Made by a program: the position numbers and the translations under genes. From Bifidobacterium breve (GTDB lineage: Bacteria > Actinomycetota > Actinomycetes > S36-B12), in contig CAMCSO010000006.1 in the NCBI GenBank assembly GCA_945877545.1, positions 1 through 40,598 of the forward strand: a DNA stretch of 40,598 nt, read 5' to 3'. Numbering within the stretch: position 1 is the stretch's first letter; each line of letters opens with the position of its first letter. The notes beneath the pieces are model-generated. The model did no database searches and was not told where the DNA came from. It saw nothing but the letters and a program-made list of their open reading frames with translations. Of this stretch, positions 31,937-39,240 are shown one piece after another.

Positions 31937-32338
31937 CGCGTGGTTCCTCTCATCGCATCCGGGTAGCGAACACTGACCGAGGTAGACTCTGCCATTGCGT
32001 CTCTCGGCAGGCAAGGCATGGGCACTCCCCTTACGGGATTAGCCGTACACCTGTTGAAGGTCTGCTGCATCCTCGTCCGGTAGGGCAACCAAGTGCTATT
32101 CGAATACCCGACAATCGCCGACACTTTTGGCCGCATGCAGATGGACAGCGGGATTCCGGAACGCACTGGCACTCAGCAACACTCATCCTGTTCGGGTCGG
32201 TTGTGGCATGTCACCTGCGACGTACCTTGGGATTTGGCCTGAGTTGACTCGACGTGAGATCTACGTGAGGCATCGCGGCATGAAGGATCGAGCGGGGAGG
32301 AATAGGATGGTCAGAGCGACCATTTCACGCCAACCCGC
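31937..32338. other. Intergenic region with a dispersed repeat
   Basis: No gene is supported. It contains the 25-bp repeat copy B (32129-32153) and, at 32294-32300, a strong ribosome-site-like GGAGG before ATG 32307. That ATG opens a frame of only 16 codons overlapping the next small ORF. Confidence 0.5.
32129..32153 (+). repeat. 25-bp dispersed direct repeat, copy B
   Basis: Matches 27384-27408 with a single mismatch (GACAGCGGGA versus GACGGCGGGA at the end). Confidence 0.7.
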
Positions 32339-32515
32339 ATGCGCTGGGACCTCCTGACGACGTCAACCCGCGACCTCCTGCAGGGGATCGCGGGCGGGAC
32401 CTTGGCCTTCGACGACCAGTCGGTTCCGGCAACCGCGGCCGCTGAGGCAACGATGATTCGTAATCGGTTGGGCTTGATCTCAGCCCCTCGAACAGGGCAC
32501 GACAACCGACGGTGA
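32339..32515 (+). CDS. Small hypothetical protein
   Basis: 58 residues from ATG 32339: MRWDLLTTSTRDLLQGIAGG, then TLAFDDQSVPATAAAEATMI, then RNRLGL. Protein-like composition, ending 4 bases before the next open frame. The ATG has no ribosome site; the good site (GGAGG at 32295) serves ATG 32307 in another frame, so the original start may have been lost by a one-base shift. No family recognised. Confidence 0.4.
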   Translation: MRWDLLTTSTRDLLQGIAGGTLAFDDQSVPATAAAEATMIRNRLGLISAPRTGHDNRR

Positions 32516-32519
32516 CGAA

Positions 32520-32807
32520 GTGGACCCGCTCTCTCAGCTCGACGCCTACCCCGCTGAACTCGTCGACTTCATTGAAGGACTGATCGCTCAGTACGCAGGA
32601 TCCGAGCCATCATCATTGGAACCCGTTGGTATCCAGACTCTTATCGAAATAGTCGTCGACGAACTCATCATCAGCCTCCCGGATTGGCGGGCCCAAGTGC
32701 TCCTCGGCCAATTCCGTCGGGTACCGTCGCACTACCTGACGCGGGTTGCGTTGGGACAAGTCCGCACCGATTCAGTGGCGACCGACCAAACGTGTGGAGA
32801 AGCAGCG
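32520..32807 (+). CDS. Possible small ORF fused in frame to the YHYH gene
   Basis: GTG 32520 begins 96 codons (LDAYPAELVDFIEGLIAQYA, then QTLIEIVVDELIISLPDWRA) that run without a stop into the YHYH gene. Composition is protein-like, acidic and helical. The downstream gene has its own ribosome site and signal peptide, so these codons are more likely the remains of a separate gene that lost its stop than a real N-terminal extension. Confidence 0.3.
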
Positions 32808-34046
32808 ATGAGATCAGCACTGAAAACCTCAACCATTCTTGCCGGGATTCTTTCCCTGACGTTGGTTGTGGCCCCGCTTCCCACCGCCTTGGCGCACGAA
32901 CCAGATCAGGCCGTGCCCAGAAGCGCGCAGGTACTTCAACCAGCCGCTCCAATTGCAGGTAAAGCCTGCAAAAAGCAGGGCGCCACCGCCGGAACCTTCA
33001 CCTGCAAGAAGGTGAAGGGAAAGCTGGTCTGGGTCGCAGCGGTAGCTGTTTCACTCCAAGACCCCCTCTGCTCAACCAGCAACTACACCAGTCAGGTGAG
33101 CAGTGTCAGCTGCTCCGGAAACTCGATCACCTTCAGGTCCAACGGCCTCCCGGGCAGCGCCTTCACCACGATGGTCGGAATCACCGCCACCAATCAGCAG
33201 TACCCACGCCCACACGACTACTCCTTTACCTTCCCACGCACGCCCGCTGCTGCAGCCGCACCAACCGTTCCTGGTTCCGGGGCAATCGGTGTTGCGGTGA
33301 ACGGTGTGCCGCTGTTCAGTCCCTGGACACAGGGCGCGATTCTTCAGCACACGCTCGACATGGGGGAGCTCGACACCTGCGGCGGGCACGCCGGTCGCGG
33401 CGACGACTACCACTACCACATCGCCCCCAAGTGCCTTATCGACTCACTCGGTGCCGCGAAGGTTGAAACCCAGAAGTCGCCAATCGGTATCGCGAATGAC
33501 GGCAACCCCATCCGGGCACTGGGCTGGTTCCAGCCATCAGCGAGCGTTGAGTCTCAACTCGACACGTGCCGCGGCATGCGCGACGCAGCAGGAAAGTACT
33601 TCTACAACGTCCAGACCACGGCCAAGTGGGACATCCTGAACTGCTTCACGAATCAGGTCGTCAACACCTCGCGAGACAACTGGACCAACCGCACCGATAG
33701 TCAAGGCAACCCGATTGTCGGTGCGAAGGTCGCCCTCACCATCACCAATTCCTCGACCGTCGAGGCATCCGGGGTGAAGTGCTACGTCATGCAAGGTGAC
33801 CTGCGAAGCCAGCAGGTGATCCAGACCGATCAGTCGGTCAAGTCGACCTCCGGATCGACGGCCATCTTCTATTGTGATCCAGCCTGCTACGCGGAGTTCT
33901 TCGAGCCCACAGCTCGGTTCCCAGGTGGCTCGGTCTACTACGAGTTAGTGACGACCCGATGCCCCAGCGGATTCAACCCCCAATCCCTCCCGCTGCTGGC
34001 CGGCTACGCAGGACCAAGCCTCGGGAAGCGGGCCGCAAATGGCTAG
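32808..34046 (+). CDS. Secreted YHYH-domain protein
   Basis: 412 residues from ATG 32808 with GGAGAAG upstream. Sec signal peptide MRSALKTSTILAGILSLTLVVAPLPTALA, with likely cleavage after residue 29. Next is a short Lys/Cys-rich segment (GKACKKQGATAGTFTCKKVK), common ahead of secreted actinobacterial domains, then the YHYH domain with GRGDDYHYHIAPKCL (YHYH at 201-204), GIANDGNPI and GKYFYNV. YHYH proteins are secreted and often found in environmental bacteria; their biochemical role is not settled. Eight or more cysteines suggest disulfides. Confidence 0.85.
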   Translation: MRSALKTSTILAGILSLTLVVAPLPTALAHEPDQAVPRSAQVLQPAAPIAGKACKKQGATAGTFTCKKVKGKLVWVAAVAVSLQDPLCSTSNYTSQVSSVSCSGNSITFRSNGLPGSAFTTMVGITATNQQYPRPHDYSFTFPRTPAAAAAPTVPGSGAIGVAVNGVPLFSPWTQGAILQHTLDMGELDTCGGHAGRGDDYHYHIAPKCLIDSLGAAKVETQKSPIGIANDGNPIRALGWFQPSASVESQLDTCRGMRDAAGKYFYNVQTTAKWDILNCFTNQVVNTSRDNWTNRTDSQGNPIVGAKVALTITNSSTVEASGVKCYVMQGDLRSQQVIQTDQSVKSTSGSTAIFYCDPACYAEFFEPTARFPGGSVYYELVTTRCPSGFNPQSLPLLAGYAGPSLGKRAANG

Positions 34047-34165
34047 GCGGGCCGCGCCGTATCTCGTCGTACCTTGCCGTCTATCGACCTACACGGGCTT
34101 CCGTTTTGCACCGACCCGAAAGCGGTTCAAGGCGAACCCACTCCGTCAGTTCAACGCACCAATGG

Positions 34166-34495
34166 TCAGCAGCCATCAAGACTGCATGCCCCCGTGGCCA
34201 TGAGGATGAAATAGACCTGCGCAGCGACGACAAGAGCAATGACAACGATCGCAATCACCTGTGACGCTCGCGCCTTCCCTGCACCCGCGACCAGAGCCGC
34301 GACGGGTAGGGCAAAGGCAAGGGCGGCGACGGGTAGGGCAAAGGCGACGACAGCCACCTTCACCCACAACGGGTTTTCTGGCTCGTAGGTGACCATGTGG
34401 GCAAAAAGCAGGGCCACAAACTCTATCCAGACCAGGAACGGGCTTACGACAACGCTGATCAAGGCCAGCAGCAGCGCCTTGGTCGAGATCGCCAT
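34166..34495 (-). CDS. Small integral membrane protein
   Basis: 109 residues from ATG 34495. Three hydrophobic segments: LLLALISVVVSPFLVWIEFV, VKVAVVAFALPVAALAFALP and VIAIVVIALVVAAQVYFIL. FALPVAALA is duplicated because of a 27-bp tandem duplication (34299-34318 and 34326-34345 share 20 identical bases). No family recognised. The gene is isolated and transcribed towards the YHYH gene. Confidence 0.6.
   Translation of the reverse strand: MAISTKALLLALISVVVSPFLVWIEFVALLFAHMVTYEPENPLWVKVAVVAFALPVAALAFALPVAALVAGAGKARASQVIAIVVIALVVAAQVYFILMATGACSLDGC
34299..34345. repeat. 27-bp tandem duplication inside the membrane protein gene
   Basis: GCGACGGGTAGGGCAAAGGC occurs at 34299 and again at 34326. 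In protein terms FALPVAALA is repeated inside a membrane segment. Confidence 0.75.
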
Positions 34496-34757
34496 GCTTC
34501 ACACCCACTTCCGCCTGCGACTCCATGAAGAACTCTTGATAAATTACCACGGGCGCAAGGAGCCACAGCCAACGACTTAAATGCTGCCATGAGGGCTTGG
34601 GGCGAATCGCCAATCCAAGGCAAATGCCCGCACCGGACAAGTGTGGCAGCATCGACGGCTGACCTGATGACATCGCCGGTGCGTCACGGATCAGAGGTCT
34701 CACGTTACTCGCGCACCACGACGTGGATGGTCGCTCTAGCCGGCCACGGCCAGACGT

Positions 34758-34870
34758 AGACCTCCGTGTGCTCCTCGTTCCTGCGCTCCCGAAGTCGACC
34801 ACACGAGTTTCGAACGCCATTCAGTGCTGCCGAGAGGATCAGCTGGATCCGATCAACGCGGCCCGCGCGC
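34758..34870. repeat. Direct repeat, short copy (vapC 3' end plus flank)
   Basis: This 113-bp block matches 36072-36247 in two parts, AGACCTCCG..GCTCCCG and AAGTCGACC..GCCCGCGCGC, but lacks 63 bases found between them in the other copy. Its right end corresponds to the last codons (RAALIGSS, stop) of vapC module 4 read on the minus strand. Confidence 0.85.
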
Positions 34871-34914
34871 GGTACTGTAGTCCAAAACCGCACCTGACGT
34901 TAGGAAACCAATTG

Positions 34915-35808
34915 ATGCGTTCACCGCGGAATACCGCCACCTCTACCGCCTTGGCACTAGCGCTAGCAACCGCCATCACAGGTTGCAGTCCCTTGGCGAC
35001 TAGCACAGAGACACCATCACCCACTGTGGGTTCAACCACCGTGCTTCAGGCGACTGACACTGACGCCCAGATAAATACTGCGATTAATGCAATGACAACC
35101 TTCCCGGAGGTGCTCGATCCGCGCATCTGGAACGGAATGACGATAAAGCAGGACGTGCGAGAGCGCACGATCGCCATTGTCAATGAGTTAGTTGCATCGG
35201 TTGGAGTAAAGGACTTAAGGATTGATGCAATCGATCTTTTCGGTAGTAACGCCTCTTACGAGTATGACGATTCAGCTGACTTGGGTGTGCATGTTTTCAC
35301 CAGCTCTCCAACGTTGACTCCAGAGGTGCTCACCCCAATTCTGAAGCAGATAAGTGACGGTATCGCTCGCAAGATTGAAGGCAAGATTTTTTTCTACGGC
35401 GTTCCCCTGGAGGTGACACTCCACGCAGATCGCACTGCAAGTTACCAACCACAAAAGGGCATTGGGAATTACTCGTTCACCAAGGATTCATGGGTCTCGG
35501 TTCCAACAAAGCAACCGAACAATTACGACAAGGTAAGAATGCTCGCTGATGCGAAGTTCTACATAGCCAAGTACAACGCTCTGATCGCTGAGTACGAGGC
35601 GCAGCCTCGCGGATTCGAGTGCGGGCGATTCGATGAACTTGACAATGAAATGAGCGACTACAGAAACGCAGGGTTCGCTGCCGGAAGCGGCAGTAGGTCA
35701 ACGGAGAATTTAACGTATCGCCTACTTCGGCGCATCAGCGTCAACATTCCTGATGGAGTTGATACCAGTCAGGAAGAGTGCGAACTCCTGAGAGACTCCC
35801 TGAGTTGA
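34915..35808 (+). CDS. Lipoprotein with a nucleotidyltransferase-like domain
   Basis: 297 residues from ATG 34915. Signal peptide with lipobox AITG-C24 and a Ser/Thr-rich linker. Residues about 100-128 (VKDLRIDAIDLFGSNASYEY, then ADLGVHV) resemble the Pol-beta-type nucleotidyltransferase entry G-S-x..Y..S-D-I-D-x-H-V, with GS at 110-111 and D122 present but the second Asp replaced by Gly124. A further PLEVTLHAD strand and GNYSFTKDSWVSVP fit loosely with phage-encoded proteins of that type. An exported location and the missing Asp argue against catalysis. Base composition is clearly lower in GC than its neighbours, suggesting recent transfer. It lies between direct repeats. Fold assignment is tentative. 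Confidence 0.6.
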   Translation: MRSPRNTATSTALALALATAITGCSPLATSTETPSPTVGSTTVLQATDTDAQINTAINAMTTFPEVLDPRIWNGMTIKQDVRERTIAIVNELVASVGVKDLRIDAIDLFGSNASYEYDDSADLGVHVFTSSPTLTPEVLTPILKQISDGIARKIEGKIFFYGVPLEVTLHADRTASYQPQKGIGNYSFTKDSWVSVPTKQPNNYDKVRMLADAKFYIAKYNALIAEYEAQPRGFECGRFDELDNEMSDYRNAGFAAGSGSRSTENLTYRLLRRISVNIPDGVDTSQEECELLRDSLS

Positions 35809-35871
35809 TGTGCCTACTCGACGGCACTCTCACCCCGCTGACCAACAGCACCCGGCATGTTCACCACGAAC

Positions 35872-35979
35872 CTACCCTCCCACCGACTGCTCACCCACGC
35901 TCAACTCCCGGGCAACCTCCGCAATCGTTCGACCAGAAACGATCACCCGATGCGCGGCCTCAACCCTGAACTCGGTCAT
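35872..35979 (-). pseudogene. IS3-family orfA (transposase HTH) fragment
   Basis: From ATG 35979: MTEFRVEAAHRVIVSGRTIA, then EVARELSVGEQSVGG and TAG 35872. This is the N-terminal HTH of IS3-family OrfA (rVxxSGRTiaEVArELgVgEqxLgrW), cut at the W-V position. No orfB is present. It is a relic of insertion between the nucleotidyltransferase-like lipoprotein and the duplicated vapC end. Confidence 0.75.
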
Positions 35980-36071
35980 GTGCTTCCTTCGACTCGACAT
36001 ACTCGACATCCTTCCAGCGAGTGCCCAACGCACTCGCGAACAGTAGATGTCTACTTTTTCTGGGGAACCTC

Positions 36072-36247
36072 AGACCTCCGTGTGCTCCTCGTTCCTGCGC
36101 TCCCGTCGGGCTGTGGCGATCTGTGGACCCAAGCATGGTGAGGACCTACATCATCTGTTGTGGTCCCGAAGTCGACCACACGAGTTTCGAACGACACTAA
36201 GTGGCGCCGAGAGGATCAGCTGGATCCGATCAACGCGGCCCGCGCGC
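36072..36247. repeat. Direct repeat, long copy with 63-bp insert
   Basis: Same sequence as 34758-34870 but with 63 extra bases (36106-36168). The insert is bounded by TCCCG on both sides, so the short copy equals a precise loss of insert plus one TCCCG. The right part covers the 3' end of vapC module 4. Confidence 0.85.
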
Positions 36248-36650
36248 CAAGACGGTTTGCCAGCGAGACGAGCCCCCGGTCGAAGGTGGCGACCTCGCCA
36301 TCGTAGCTGCGCGCAAGCAACAACAGATGGGCGTCAGTCACGGCGCTACTGCCGTGCACCCCATCGGCTACCAGGTCAGCATGTTCGGCGACACTCACAG
36401 CGTCCGACCAAAAGACGTGACCGCCGACGGCCCTTAGCCTCGCGAGGAGGTGTGCAGCCTCGCCGGGCGTGCGTGCATCGCTGATCACCCGGTGGTTGCT
36501 CGAGACTCGGACGAATCCTGATTCAGTGACCGGGCAGGTTGCCCAGCCTTCTCGACGGTGCCTAAGGAACCAATCGGAGGCTCGAACGTGGTGGACATGG
36601 GTTGGCCAGCCGAGAGCGACGAGGAAATTCACGTCGAGGAGGTGTATCAA
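36216..36650 (-). CDS. vapC: VapC-type PIN-domain toxin (module 4)
   Basis: 144 residues. TTG 36650 overlaps the antitoxin stop (TTGA). PIN residues: D6 (HLLDVNFLVAL), E43 (CPVTESGFVRV), D105 (AVTDAHLLLLA) and D123 (EVATFDRGL). It resembles the mycobacterial VapC subgroup starting M-I-x-L-L-D-V-N. The end of the gene (RAALIGSS) is duplicated at 34850, together with its downstream flank. Confidence 0.9.
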   Translation of the reverse strand: MIHLLDVNFLVALGWPTHVHHVRASDWFLRHRREGWATCPVTESGFVRVSSNHRVISDARTPGEAAHLLARLRAVGGHVFWSDAVSVAEHADLVADGVHGSSAVTDAHLLLLARSYDGEVATFDRGLVSLANRLGARAALIGSS

Positions 36651-36871
36651 ACCTCGTCCAGCGCCTCGCGCACCAAATCCGGCGTTATTGGAGTCGAATC
36701 AGGTCGCACATCGAAGGTGGGCAGCCCCGTTTCAGTCGATGTTGAGTGCCGCTCAGCGAGTCCGCGGCGGGCTAACTCGGAGACGATGGAGCCGAGTGAC
36801 CGCCCCTGCTCGCGGGACAAGGTTCGGGCGACGGCCAAGACATGGTCGTCGATCTCCAGGGTGGTGCGCAT
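36647..36871 (-). CDS. vapB: Ribbon-helix-helix VapB antitoxin (module 4)
   Basis: 74 residues from ATG 36871. MRTTLEIDDHVLAVARTLSREQGRSLGSIVSELARRGL is the standard VapB ribbon-helix-helix; the C-terminal SFDVRPDSTPIT-like tail binds the toxin. The promoter is leaderless, with an inverted-repeat operator at 36875-36892. Intact. Confidence 0.9.
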   Translation of the reverse strand: MRTTLEIDDHVLAVARTLSREQGRSLGSIVSELARRGLAERHSTSTETGLPTFDVRPDSTPITPDLVREALDEV

Positions 36872-36874
36872 ATC

Positions 36875-36892
36875 CTGATGTTAGGGCATCAG
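36875..36892. promoter_or_regulatory. vapBC module 4 operator and -10 box
   Basis: CTGATG-TTAGGG-CATCAG is a perfect 6-bp inverted repeat with a 6-base spacer. On the minus strand it contains TAACAT (36878-36883), which ends 6 bases before the vapB ATG. Confidence 0.65.
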
Positions 36893-37218
36893 CGCATCAG
36901 GTGGGGCCATGGGCCGGTCGACCAGAACGTCGCTGTCGCCGCCCTCTCCGTCACCAACCGCGTCTGGTCAGCGGACATGGTCGTCACCGTCGAGATCCGA
37001 GGCAACGACACTCACGACGGTGAATGTGCCATCGATCAACTCGTTTACCTGCTGAATTTCCCGGCTTCAACCCTGGAGATCCAGTGCACGCTAGCGTGCA
37101 CGCCCATGGGACCAACGGTTGCTACGAACGTGCGTCGACTGAATCCAAGTGGATCCTGTTCATAGGTCATGAATCCGCACGAGATGCGGGCGCTCACCGC
37201 TGTCCCGGCAACCCGGGC
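36893..37218. other. Region without a supportable gene
   Basis: A plus-strand frame to about 37165 and minus-strand pieces exist, but none has a credible start and family likeness together. It may hold worn parts of the Ntn-hydrolase pseudogene that lies next to it. Confidence 0.35.
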
Positions 37219-37624
37219 TCATGCGTCGTCGTAAGGCGGATCATTCGAGAGCACCCGATACTCGGGACCGTGGTGAACAACGTGCTTGCCGCTGACGTAC
37301 TGCATGATCGCCGAGTCGCCCGACACATCCTCAGGTGCAAAGCAATGGCCTTGTCGACCGATGCAGCATTGTCCAACACGTACCGCGTCCAAAGGGCCGC
37401 CTGCACCCCGGCACGCGAATGAACACGTTGAGGAGCGGCTTCGATGAACCTACCCAATCCATGCTCCGACTCGACAGCACCGCGAGGTCATTGTCGTTCC
37501 ACAAAATGCGCGTTCAGGCGGTCGCCACGGTCGGGGCCGCGATGAGCAGAGCCACAGCGAGAGCCAAGACCAGTGTTACCCGACGGAAGATTCGATTCCC
37601 AACAGTGCGACGTGAGAGTGTCAA
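37219..37624 (-). pseudogene. Dead secreted linear amide C-N hydrolase (choloylglycine hydrolase family)
   Basis: From TTG 37624 the frame encodes a signal peptide (RRVTLVLALAVALLIAAPTVATA). A TGA (37514-37516) follows exactly where the N-terminal nucleophile Cys should be, then TRILWNDNDLAVLSSRSMDWVG, the family's start C-T-R-x-L..R-x-M-D-W. An internal part of about 60 residues is missing. The next pieces, RAGVQAALWTRYVLDNAASVDKAI and EDVSGDSAIMQYVSGKHVV.. to NDPPYD, are in different frames. The locus is about 400 bp against about 1 kb for intact genes. Non-functional. Confidence 0.75.
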
Positions 37625-37660
37625 CGGGTTTCCCTATCCAGTCATTGGGCAGCTGTACCG

Positions 37661-38212
37661 TCAGCAGCTTGCAAGAGTCGTCGAATTCACCCACGTTAGG
37701 ACCAGGTTCACGGCACCCGAAAGATCGGCCCTTCGTGTTCCTTCGAAGATTTCTCCCTGAGGGTTAAATGCGCAACTCTCGTCCACAGAGAAAGCATGGA
37801 AGGTTCCATCAATCGATATCGAGGGATAGCCCACCTTGGGGTTGTGTGCATGAAACTCGAACCACGTGGTGGACAACCACGGGCCTCGAGCGAACTCGCC
37901 GCCGACATCGGCGTCAGACGTCCCGCAATACCCGACGGCTGACACCATGCTTCCGGCGTAGAGGGTTTTCGGAAGATACTTACTGGGATCAATGCATCCG
38001 GCTCCGAGAGTAAGCAATTTCGTCCCCCCGGTGTTGTTGTTGATCTCCAGCCTCGTATCCAAAAAGACCGCCGCGAGGCGCTCTACGGAACCGGTAGGTG
38101 AGGGTGCAGGTGCAGCGATCGTGGTCGATACCCCGCCGCAACCGACCAACCCCCCGGCGAGCACTAGCCCAAACGTCAATGGCGCAATGGAACGACCCAA
38201 TGAACGCCTCAT
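37661..38212 (-). CDS. Lipoprotein (lipoprotein array member 1)
   Basis: 183 residues from ATG 38212 with GAAGGG upstream. Leader MRRSLGRSIAPLTFGLVLAG with lipobox LVG-C25, akin to the leaders of the three lipoproteins to its right. After an Ala/Pro/Ser linker the mature part starts FLDTRLEINNNTGGTKLLTLG and has four further cysteines. The NNNTGGT motif resembles the VNNSGTAINL start in array member 3, suggesting related small beta domains (C2/NPCBM-like folds are possible but unproven). Function unknown. Confidence 0.7.
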   Translation of the reverse strand: MRRSLGRSIAPLTFGLVLAGGLVGCGGVSTTIAAPAPSPTGSVERLAAVFLDTRLEINNNTGGTKLLTLGAGCIDPSKYLPKTLYAGSMVSAVGYCGTSDADVGGEFARGPWLSTTWFEFHAHNPKVGYPSISIDGTFHAFSVDESCAFNPQGEIFEGTRRADLSGAVNLVLTWVNSTTLASC

Positions 38213-38572
38213 CTTTTTCCCTTCAACAGGACAATAGGAGGACGAGGACGAGGAGCACGTCACCTGTTGCTCCCACCCACCACCAAGATGTCAATAGTCG
38301 CAACACAGGAAACCTAACTGACGTTATGCGCCTCCCGTGCAGTACTTGACCCCCCTCTTCAGGGATTTCGATCAATAGTTCCCGCTCGCCGAGACGTGGA
38401 GCCGGTCGAGGATTAGATGTTGACGGTCTGGAAGTTTGAGCTACCGGGCCCGCGCCACAATGGTGTCGTCCAACCTCTCCGGTTCACGCCTTGCGAGTCA
38501 GCCGTCCTGCGGCGAGGCGAATCGGCGTCAACATCGACTTCGCCTACGCCCACTCACCATGGCGGCACCTAA
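38213..38572. other. Intergenic region
   Basis: No gene is firmly supported. A short frame from about 38416 (MLTVWKFELPGPRHNG) recalls the beginning of small proteins starting M-x-T-x-W-K-x but soon turns into low-complexity sequence. Probably a remnant or chance. Confidence 0.35.
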
Positions 38573-39223
38573 TTAAAAAGCCCTCACCGGACGGATGCCG
38601 AGCACGTTGTCCTTGTGGCCCCTGTAGTCCTGACTCCCACTGGGGAAGACCTGGTACCACGCGCTGCTGTCGTTGTTCTGCGAGGAACTCCAGTAGGTGC
38701 CCGACCCAAAACCGCCAACAATCTCCCGCTGCTTGTACAGCTGATTCAGTTCATCGCTAGAGGGCAGGAACCAATCATCCTTGCCACCACCGTTGTAGCT
38801 GGCCGCCGCCCATGCAGCGCCCGACGAGCACTCAGCCACGATCGCTTGTGTATTCGCCATACCGGAACCAATGCCCACACCCACAGCACGATCGATCCCT
38901 AGGTCAGTGTTGTCACACCACATGGCCGTCTGGTCTGCGCCTCCCATATTCCAACGGGCCGGGGCGGCCTCCAAGTACCTACCCCAGTCCTTCTCGGAAC
39001 CCGCGTCATAGAACACCACCCCACCAGCAGGGCCGGTATCACCAACGGCACAGTCGCCAATCCCATTCTCATCACACGTAAGGCCAGCAGCCTGCCTGTC
39101 AACAGAAACGGCAGGTGACGGCGCAGTTGTATTCCCGGTGATCGAGGTCGTCGCTCCACCGCAACCGGCGAGCACCAGACTGACAGCGAATGATGTAACG
39201 CACCTACCCAATGAAATCCTCAC
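38573..39223 (-). CDS. DUF1566/Lcl-domain lipoprotein (array member 2)
   Basis: 216 residues from GTG 39223, with GAAGGG 7-8 bases upstream; an in-frame ATG at 39238 is the alternative. Leader VRISLGRCVTSFAVSLVLAG-C21. Mature part: GDTGPAGGVVFYDAG, YLEAAPARW, GIGSGMANTQAIVAEC, DDWFLPSSDELNQLY, GTYWSSSQNN and VLGIRPVRAF, the hallmark order of Lcl C-terminal (DUF1566) domains in surface proteins, which adopt a C-type-lectin-like fold in related families. Probably a surface-bound binding protein. It lies 17 bases after array member 3, so they may form an operon. Confidence 0.85.
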   Translation of the reverse strand: MRISLGRCVTSFAVSLVLAGCGGATTSITGNTTAPSPAVSVDRQAAGLTCDENGIGDCAVGDTGPAGGVVFYDAGSEKDWGRYLEAAPARWNMGGADQTAMWCDNTDLGIDRAVGVGIGSGMANTQAIVAECSSGAAWAAASYNGGGKDDWFLPSSDELNQLYKQREIVGGFGSGTYWSSSQNNDSSAWYQVFPSGSQDYRGHKDNVLGIRPVRAF

Positions 39224-39240
39224 CTGGTTTCCCTTCATCC
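39027..39240 (-). repeat. Duplicated lipoprotein 5' block, copy A
   Basis: The SD, start, leader and first about 60 codons of array member 2 match those of array member 4 (40396-40598) closely, for example CACCAACGGCACAGTCGCC identical in both. Beyond this block the two genes share only domain-level likeness. Confidence 0.8.

Noticed and set aside
36842-37165. Plus-strand 107-residue frame as a gene
   Set aside because: It begins inside vapB antisense and has no ribosome site or family motif; part may be antisense to old hydrolase sequence.
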